The notes under the pieces: model-generated
Database searches by the model: none
Seen by the model: the letters and a program-made list of their open reading frames with translations, nothing else
What the model was told of the DNA's origin: nothing
NCBI GenBank assembly: GCA_022376515.1
Contig: WTXI01000152.1
Coordinates: 1-64,000 of the forward strand
Source of the DNA: Lactifluus volemus
Lineage: Eukaryota > Basidiomycota > Agaricomycetes > Russulales > Russulaceae
Direction: 5' to 3'
DNA: 64,000 nucleotides
Shown here: in pieces, positions 57,018 through 64,000 of the stretch
How the letters are laid out: each line of letters begins with the position of its first letter
Position numbering within the stretch: the first letter of the stretch is position 1
Program-made: the position numbers and the translations under genes

Positions 57018-57972
57018 ATGACCGACCTCTTCAGTGACGACGATATTGACTTTGACCGCGCTGCATCCGCTTTTCCGGATATATCCCTAGATGGTGAGGG
57101 CGACATCCCCACCTTTTCACCCCAACTGGCCGGCCCTCCCCCTCCTGCTGGTGCTTTCGACCTCGACGCCTTTGGCGGCCCAGCACCCGCACGAGAAGTA
57201 AAGGTCACCGGCCACGATGACCACGACATTGAAAAGTTTGAGAGTGAGTTCCCAGAGCTCGATGTACCACAGGTACGACTTTTTTTTTTATGCAAAATAT
57301 GTGTGCTTCAATGACCTCGGACGCTGACAACGATATTGTAGGAGACTGTTATTCGCTCTGCTCAGCCTACATTCGGTGCTATTCCACATTTTGCACCACG
57401 TCCGCAACCGTCAGCTCTTTCTGCGACTCCAATCTTGAACCAACCGATCGATGCTGAGGAGCCTGAAGTCATCCGGTCCGTCTTTTTTTTTGAAGAAATC
57501 TCTATACCCTCATCCCTTCCCGTGCAAGAAGGACTGACGACCGCATTCAATAGGAAATGGCGTGAGCGGCAGGCCGAGGAAATCGGCGAGCGCGACGAGC
57601 GATCCAAGACCCGTCGCCAAGAGACAATCGCAAGAGCGGAGCGTGCGATTGACCAGTTCTACGAGGAGTACAATTCCAAGCGCGAGAAACAGATCAGTGA
57701 AAATAAGTACGCTATTATCTCGCTTCGTTCTTTCTTGGACTGATCTGGGGCGCCGCAGAACCTTGGAAGCCGAGTATGTCGGATCGTTGACTGATTCCCT
57801 GTCACAAGGGACGACATGGGATCGCATTTGCGAGTTGGTTGAACTGCAAAATTCACAAAGCAAGACCCTCGCACGTGCGGGGCCCGGAACGACAGAGCTC
57901 TCGCGATACCGTGAGGTTCTTTTACGTCTGCGACGTGAGGGTACAAGTGCACCTGGCGCGGCAGGGTACTGA
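57018..57972 (+). CDS. CLC1: Clathrin light chain
   Basis: Regulatory subunit of the clathrin triskelion in endocytosis and Golgi sorting. Exons 57018-57272, 57342-57475, 57554-57706 and 57759-57972 join to 251 aa. The N-terminus is acidic and disordered (MTDLFSDDDIDFDRAASAFP), with the fungal light-chain block FESEFPELDVPQ near residue 75. The heavy-chain-binding helix begins KWRERQAEEIGERDERSKTR and continues ETIARAERAIDQFYEEYNSK. The C-terminus TTWDRICELVELQNSQSKTL then RYREVLLRLRREG-APGAAGY matches fungal light chains to the end. The start is the MTDLF methionine; an upstream in-frame Met at 56916 would add a non-conserved leader. Convergent with the lipase gene. Confidence 0.93.
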
Positions 57973-58131
57973 GCCGTAGAACCCACACGAGTTACCAGAA
58001 CGATAGTTCATAGATTGCGAGATGCGGTACTTTACGATATCGAGAGTATTACTGGAAAACACAACTAAGTAAAACACTGGTGGTAGTAGCAAAAAGCCAT
58101 GTCCTTAGGTGCCTGAAAACGATGATTACGG

Positions 58132-59392
58132 TCAGAGCTTGGCCTGTGTGTTCTCCGCAATTGGGAAGTGCTCTTCGGCCCATGCTATACATTCATCTGT
58201 GAATTTCTCCTTGACGCCGTCTGGTTCATTTTGAAGTTCATGATATCCACCCTGGACAGTGATGAATTAGATCTTCTATAGTGATTTAGCAATGATTCAG
58301 CTGTCTAACCTCATAGAGAGAGATCTTCTTGTCACTAGCGGGAAGCTTCTCGATGAATTGTTTCGCAGCTTCTACGGAGCAGACCTAGAGAAATGGTGTC
58401 ACGTGGTTGAATGCGTCTCATTTGTGAAACCTCTGCTTACCAGGTCTTCCGTTCCATGCACAACCAGAACCTGTAAGGCATTAGTGTCACAAAGACACGG
58501 AAAAAGGCTCAATCGTACCGGGAGAGCAGTGGGCCATTTCTTATAGTCCTTGGTAATCACATTCTCGCCCTAAACAACCTCGTGTCAACGTTGCAAACGT
58601 GACTTTGGACGATTGGCATACCCTGTTTAGCATGTCGTCGACTGCGCGTAGAGACGCGCTGCGGCGGATGAGTTTGTCATTTTCGTTATCCTTGACCACC
58701 TCCGGGTCGTGGGACAAGTACTGAATGGGGCGGATGGTGTCACGGACTTTTGAATGGGGCATCCGTAGAAAAAGTACGTACCTTGGGTTCGACAGACGCG
58801 GGGATGTTCTGGTTTGGAAGGATGGTGCGCACGCGAGAACCGAGCCAGCGTACGATGCCGATTGGCGGCTTGGTGAGGCGGATGCAAGGACTTGTCGCGA
58901 TAATGCCCGACAGCTGAGAGACGCTATCCTGGGTATTGTTACGCGTAACAAACGAGAGGACTAATGCGCCGCCCTGATTCGTTTCGGCCATGGGTTATTA
59001 ATGATGTAGCGAAGGACGAGGGAAATGGAGTGGCGCACCATAGAATGGCCCATGAGGAAGTGGGGCACGGTGGGGTTCCCCTCTTGAGCAACACTTAGGG
59101 CCCAGACGATATCTGCAATTTGATCGGCGTCGCCCGTTCGACCGTACACTGCGTCTGACGACTTTTTTGCGTCAAGAGCGGTACGCCCAAAGCCGCGCTG
59201 GTCAAACGTGAAGACGACGAAACCGCGGTCGGCCCAACGCTTATGGACATGTTCGTAACGCTGGACATGCTCTGCGAAGCCGTGGATAAAGACGACCACG
59301 CCACGCGGGGAACCAGATGCAGGTTGGTAGTTGCGTGTATAGAACAAAGAAGATTTAGGACCAGGGAGCCAGTTTTCGGTGAAGGTGGACAT
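58132..59392 (-). CDS. Monoacylglycerol lipase (alpha/beta hydrolase)
   Basis: Multi-exon serine hydrolase, probably lipid-droplet or membrane-associated, cleaving monoacylglycerols to glycerol and fatty acid. The start at 59392 gives MSTFTENWLPGPKSSLFYTR. The oxyanion region is VVVFIHGFAEHVQRYEHV, then FDQRGFGRT. The nucleophile elbow is GHSM split by an intron from GGALVL (GHSMGG). The middle part includes IATSPCIRLTKPPIGIVRWL and then the cap region. The catalytic Asp lies in VLVVHGTEDL (near 58435-58470) and the His in GGYHELQNEPDGVKEKFTDE, ending ENTQAKL at 58132. About 310 aa, normal for the Yju3/MGLL family. Small exons near 58290-58560 are spliced by eye and borders may be off by a few bases. 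Confidence 0.87.
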
Positions 59393-60031
59393 GAGTGATT
59401 AGGAGGTGGTGGTGTGGAACAAGGGCGTCCGCAAGACTCCGTCACTCGGTCATCCTTGGGGTTGTATAGCTCGTGCCACGGAGCCGATAACGGGAGGGCG
59501 TTATGTTTCACCTATCTTATTCTCTCTCCACCTCCGAGTCCGAATGTCAAAACCTTGGTCTCCATGGTGTCTGTGCGTTGTGTAACCTTCACGGTAACCT
59601 TCATAATGTTACGACTGGACCGACTCTGGTCAACATACTGCCAAAGTTCATAGAATTGAATTGTAAGTTATGAAGGGTGATTCTGAGAATGGTCTAGTTC
59701 CAGGCCCCGCTCCCATGTGTTTCGGAGCTCGCAATGGAGACGTCGTCGGGTGTCGAGGGCTACTACTTGTCGGTGTGAAACTCTGCGCGCTTCCAAGTCG
59801 CAGCATAACAACGAGATAAACTAGAGATGTATATAGAGAACAGATTTTCCTTATCAGATCTACATTTATGCCTTTTTTTAAAGTTATGAATAAGAGGGGA
59901 CACGGCTGTAGTTCCAAGACGTCGGTCCGTGATAAGCGCCTGCAGTGGCGATGCAAGCAGAGTCAAATTCGACGAGAACTTGAAGCTTTCAAGACCACTA
60001 CCCCCCTTCGTCTCCATAAATTCCTCCCAAG
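59393..60031. promoter_or_regulatory. Shared divergent promoter region, lipase and ERV2-type gene
   Basis: About 640 bases between two divergent genes. Minus-strand frames at 59648-59956 and 59763-60017 are open but unrecognisable. No specific operator-like element was identified. Confidence 0.35.
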
Positions 60032-60942
60032 ATGATATCCCGCTTTGGAAGATTCCTTCTTTTGGTCGTTGTCATGGTCGTAAGTCCCGATTCTAAGCTC
60101 ACTCGGCCTTGCTTACCCTCCCCATCCAAAACAGTTCATTACTTCCTCTGTCACATTAGTTTATCACCCCCTCTCGGAGTACGTAGATCCCAGGACAGGG
60201 ACTTCCTTCGACGAAGGTGGCGTAGAAAAGGAGTTTCGTGCGCTTCCGATCCAGGTGCATGATCGACCGCCAGCATCACCACATGCTATGGGCAGTGTCA
60301 TCATGCCCAAACTAGCGAACGAAACAGCGAAGCAAGTTATCTTTCCTGCGTTCTACTACAGATAGAATGTAAACTTTACCCTGTAGAGCTGCCTTGGGAC
60401 GTGCGACGTGGAAGTTATTGTAAGCCACTGTAAAGATATCTAAACTCCATAACTGAATCGTGCTGCAGACACACAATGACGTTGAGATACCCTGAGGTAT
60501 ACTGGAAAACATTCACCGGTTCTAACCATGTGCACTGATGATGTACCAGCACCCGACAGAGGATGAGCGAGAGGCCCTCAAGTCTTATTTCTACCTCACA
60601 TCCCGACTATACCCATGTGGCGAGTGTGCAGCCGAATTCCAACAGCTCTTGGAGTTGTATCCACCACAAACATCCTCCCGTCTTTCTGCATCTTCCTGGT
60701 AAAATTCACGCTTTCGTGTCCTTCTCCGCTGTTTAACTTTCCTCCGCAGGCTGTGTTTCGTACACAACCAAGTCAACGAACGCCTACAAAAACCCATCTT
60801 CGATTGTGCACATCTAGATAAAGAATATGATTGTGGCTGTGGTGATGACGGTAACTCTACAGACCCCGGAGCCGTGCGAGACCCAAGTACAATCAAAGAC
60901 GAGCTGACTGGTGCACATCTTATCAAAGGCGGTACGGAGTAA
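60032..60942 (+). CDS. ERV2: FAD-linked sulfhydryl oxidase, Erv2/ALR family
   Basis: Flavoenzyme that makes disulfides using O2. The N-terminal signal anchor (MISRFGRFLLLVVVMV) points to the ER lumen, hence the Erv2 rather than Erv1 type. Spliced length is about 216 aa over six exons. A linker exon reads VHDRPPASPHAMGSVIMPKL. A GC-AG intron (60332-60386, GCAAGT...TGTAG) precedes LGRATWKLLHTMTLRYPE, the family start of the four-helix FAD domain. The active-site CxxC is in SRLYPCGECAAEF. The FAD-binding block is WLCFVHNQVNERLQKPIFDC, followed by DCGCGDD, which may be the C-terminal shuttle Cys pair. It ends at 60942, 81 bases from the convergent GH71 gene. Confidence 0.92.
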
Positions 60943-61023
60943 TTTATTTATTTTCGCTGCTTTATTATTATGTACAGGATTAATTGCTTTTTGTGGCCTT
61001 GGCTATCTCGCAAAAGCTGCTCA

Positions 61024-62823
61024 CTACTCGGAAGTTGCCACGTACACGTTGAAGTTGTAGACTTCTGGCTTGGCTTGAAAACAGTATTCACGTGGATGGC
61101 ACCGCGCCACCACAACTTCATCGCGTATCAACTCGACGCGAATACCGTGGCCAACCCTCAACGGAGATGAAAGCTTCGTCACACCGGCAAAACACCTGAA
61201 ATAGTGCGCGAGCTCATCGCCAGCGGCAACGAGGGCAACACAGGGTGCACGTGCCAAGACGACCACCCAAAACGAATCATCTGTCTGCAAAAACGCACTT
61301 GAGCCTCTTCAGGCGATCGGATGGGACTGTCGTAGACTCACCAGCTCCCAGTTCCGAGGGCGAGGTACTGGATCGGGTGGAGTGGCACCCTTCGGGTGAG
61401 GCCGTGCCCAGACAAAGATCTGGTCGTGCTCGACTGGTGGCATGCGGCCTTCTTTGAACGCACGCGCAAAGTATGCATTAAGCACGAGCCATGGTGTGTG
61501 AGGGAAGCCGTCCACCCATGCTTCTGAATTTGGCTGGGCACCGCGTACAGGTGCCAGGTAATGCGATTCGCCATAGTCTTGTCCAAAAGATGGCTATGAT
61601 TATGGGAGCCCAGAGAGATGAGCAAAGAAGAGCTCACCGTTCCAAGAGATGACTTGTACGATGTCGATCATACTTCGGTAGGCGAGCAGGTACTCCCAGC
61701 GCCGGACGAGCAACCAGTCGTCCCCACGATAAATCCACTGTGAGAGCATGAAGACTTGAGCCTCGCGGGATGGAAAGACGACGAGAACATACGTTCTTGT
61801 TCCAGGAATCTGGCCCATAGTGCTGAGGGCACGGAAGGAGATAAGCAAAGGTTGTTGTAGGATCTTTGGTAGGTTTCTTACCGTGAAAAACCAAGGGGAG
61901 ACAGCTGCCATATACGTACGCCCGCCAAGGTGCCGAATGTGGTGAAGATCGGTATTCAATTCAGGACACTCGATTTCTTCCCTTGGAGAACTTGGGGTGA
62001 GATGATTTGGCCAGCCTCCATTCCACTACCGACGGCATCAGAACAAGGGGCATATCAAGGTGAAGGCACCAAGTACATGGAAGCTGCCATCCACGGCGGT
62101 CAGACCAGGATAGTGGGCTGGATCGATGAAGAAGGCTGGTATGAGATGGACCTGCAGTTCATATGTTGTAGTACTTGTCTGAGTTTATTATTCAAGCCGG
62201 TCATACCGGGCACACGCTTTCAAGGACCTGGCGAGCGAAACTCCACGCGGTGGCAACTGAGCTCTGGCCGAAATTGCACTTGTCGCCGGAAAATGTGGAC
62301 ACCAAGGCTCGACCTCGATATAGGAACTGGTTGGGGTGGTGCCCGACGAGCTCCATGTACTGGCGCAGGAACTCGGCGTCTGCTTCGGTACCTCCAGGTA
62401 TGGAGCTGCCAGTGGGGGGGGAGACGGTTTTTGGAAATAGCAAGGCTGAGATCGGGGGGGGGATATTTAGATAGATGGTAAAGAGCTCACTCACGTCATG
62501 TCAAAACTCAGGAATAACTTGAAGTCTGTCTGAAGCTGGCGCGCCGTCGCATAGCAGTCGGCCACTCGTGCCTTTTGCCAGTCTTCGCGCCCAACGTTCA
62601 GTGCAAAGGCATCGCTGTACAATTGACATGGAGTAATTTCGGTCCTATATCGGGAGCTACATAAACTCACAAGCCGTGTGCCTGTGCCAATTGTATGTCG
62701 CACGTCCAGTCATGAGGGGAGTAGGGCTGTATTTTCCAACATAGTCACCAGCGAAACTTTTTTTTTAGCAAATGGCCGGGGTTGAAGAGATAAGAACGGA
62801 TGCACGTATGTGTTCCCAACCAT
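61024..62823 (-). CDS. Glycoside hydrolase family 71, alpha-1,3-glucanase (mutanase)
   Basis: Endo-alpha-1,3-glucanase acting on cell-wall alpha-glucan. The exons are multi-spliced. The first recognised one (62823) gives MVGNTY, joined to PYSPHDWTCDIQLAQAHGL. Next come DAFALNVGREDWQKARVADC and LQTDFKLFLSFDMT, then FSGDKCNFG, FHWNGGWPNHLTPSSPREEI, HHIRHLGGRTYMAAVSPWFF, YGPDSWNKN, WIYRGDDWLLVRRWEYLLAY, VQVISWN joined to DYGESHYLAPVRGAQPNSEA, and the C-terminal beta domain ending NVYVATSE at 61024. The catalytic domain is complete, about 430 aa. No signal peptide was found upstream, though secretion is usual for the family, so a 5' exon may be missed or lost. Homologues begin with about ten residues before MVGNTY (a VVAHF-like strand), and no such sequence is visible here. 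Confidence 0.85.
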
Positions 62824-63513
62824 GAAACTTGTGGCAAGTCAGCAAAACATCAAGATGACATATTTTTAGAAAGAGTTAATTAATCACTGGCAAACGACAA
62901 ATTTTTTGTGATTCGTGGAAGCCATGGGCAGTGCGCAGGCGGTAGTAATTAATACAACCGATCAGCCACATTGGCCCCAACACGGATGCAATGGCCCGAT
63001 CACCCCGATCACCGGCAACTGGCACGGGTGCGTGGGCCGCGGGGGTTTTGCCCGCCACTAACAACAAAGAACACAAAAAAAATCGTTATCACTTGCAAAA
63101 ACTTCTCTACATCGACCTCAATCACCATAGGACTACTTTTGTGCGACAGACCTGCTTGGGGTGTTGTATTAATAGCACCTGGAAACGGCACCTGAGAAGG
63201 TGATACGGGAACAAATATAGGTGCTCAGCCCACAACAACATGCGGCACTGAACGTTAGAACGCCGCTTGCTCGCTTCTCCGGAAGGGGTAGGACAAACAA
63301 GGAGACTATTCCCGTATGATCCCCACAACCCCTCTCAGGCCATTTCGAGTTGTTATGGCCAGGGCCTGTGCAGAAAGGCCAATGCTGCAGTGGCACCAGG
63401 TGAATATAAAGCACCGGTCCTGAGAACCTCAATGGTCACAGAAGTCTCTTTTGAACCCACAAACATATCGCCTGCATCTTATATTTCTTAAACACCCAGT
63501 CTCCGAAGTTCAA
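62824..63513. promoter_or_regulatory. Divergent intergenic region, GH71 and right-edge gene
   Basis: About 690 bases. I looked for an upstream GH71 exon with a signal peptide on the minus strand. A MCSLLLVAGKTPAAHAPVPV frame near 63020-63076 has a hydrophobic start but could not be joined to MVGNTY in phase. No other feature seen. Confidence 0.35.
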
Positions 63514-64000
63514 ATGTCGACCCTTATATTGGTAAGTGTAGCCTAAACCAAGACCCCACTATCTCGATACTCATAGCGAAACAGAACGATGACGTATTTC
63601 AGCTTGGCTTATACCCTCTGCCTCAGCTCTCGTCCCTCCCCTTGAAACAAATCTCCAAAGATTTTGATATTCCTGAGAGTGCCGAGTATTGGCAAGCCCG
63701 TAGGCTTACCTCTGGAAGTCCCATCGAGTTTTCGGACTCGGATTCCTGCTCGGATTCCGATGATGATACCCTTTCTATTACATCTGCGTCTTCGAACAAT
63801 CGCAAGTATCCCATTCTGAGGGATGTGTCCCCCATCGACTACAGCGATGTCGGGGTTCCCGCCTATATGGAAGTGAACGCTCTTGGCTTGATATTCGAGC
63901 CCCAGGCATTCCCACCCGATCCCAGGGCAATCTCCACCCCAACCCCGCAAGGTGGAAACTTGCGGGCCCCATCAAACCACCAGGACGTTCGCGGCCATGA
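63514..64000 (+). CDS. Unrecognised protein, 5' part (cut by window edge)
   Basis: The start at 63514 gives a short first exon MSTLIL, followed by an intron GTAAGT...TTTCAG (about 63532-63602). The second exon begins LGLYPLPQLSSLPLKQISKD and continues FDIPESAEYWQARRLTSGSP with an acidic Ser/Asp run (EFSDSDSCSDSDDDTLSITS). It then has VSPIDYSDVGVPAYMEVNAL and runs open to the window end. A good donor/acceptor pair and about 130 codons of open frame support a real gene. The acidic serine tract suggests CK2-type phosphorylation sites. No domain is recognised. Confidence 0.6.

Noticed and set aside
1..64000. CRISPR array, prophage or bacterial operons
   Set aside because: Spliced eukaryotic genes throughout, and no regularly spaced direct repeats.

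Overview
This is nuclear DNA of a filamentous basidiomycete, most likely an Agaricomycete (mushroom-forming fungus). The signs are genes split by many 48-70 nt GT-AG (sometimes GC-AG) introns, protein families typical of that class (multi-exon microsomal P450s, expanded BTB/POZ proteins, F-box proteins, GH71 alpha-1,3-glucanase), and compact gene spacing. Exon models were assembled by eye from splice signals, reading phase and comparison between paralogues in the window. There is no operon structure; neighbouring genes are independent.

Region 1 (1-23.5 kb) is a tandem array of six same-strand cytochrome P450 copies of about 2 kb, each with the same 11-exon structure. Copies B (3106), C (7184), D (10988) and F (20591) splice to full-length proteins of 502-504 aa. 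Copy A (left edge) and copy E (17134) carry single-base deletions. A seventh intact copy, G, lies inverted at 28938-31012. Relics of a phosphatase-like gene follow A, C, D and possibly E, and the only intact one (22919-23470) follows F, so the ancestral repeat unit was probably P450 plus phosphatase-like gene. The spacers hold debris: an Aurora-kinase relic (6310-6870), an LTR-like insertion (13091-13988), a truncated foreign gene (15370-16861) and a shared promoter block.

Region 2 (23.5-32.3 kb) holds conserved single genes around inverted P450 copy G: DPH5 diphthine synthase (-), an F-box/LRR protein (+), LSM4 (-, small and heavily split) and a TMEM223-like membrane protein (+).

Region 3 (32.3-39.4 kb) is sparse, with two unrecognised low-complexity proteins on the minus strand.

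Region 4 (39.4-53.7 kb) is a head-to-tail array of five BTB/POZ genes, all on the minus strand. They fall into two subfamilies. The first is a giant of about 1550 aa with a long Ala/Lys/Glu coiled-coil repeat.

Region 5 (55.4-64 kb) is housekeeping and secretory: a microbial-type PARG (-), clathrin light chain (+), monoacylglycerol lipase (-), an Erv2-type sulfhydryl oxidase (+), a GH71 glucanase (-) and the start of an unrecognised gene (+) cut by the window edge.

The most unusual parts are the decaying P450/pseudophosphatase array and the two-subfamily BTB array. No CRISPR, rRNA or convincing tRNA was seen.
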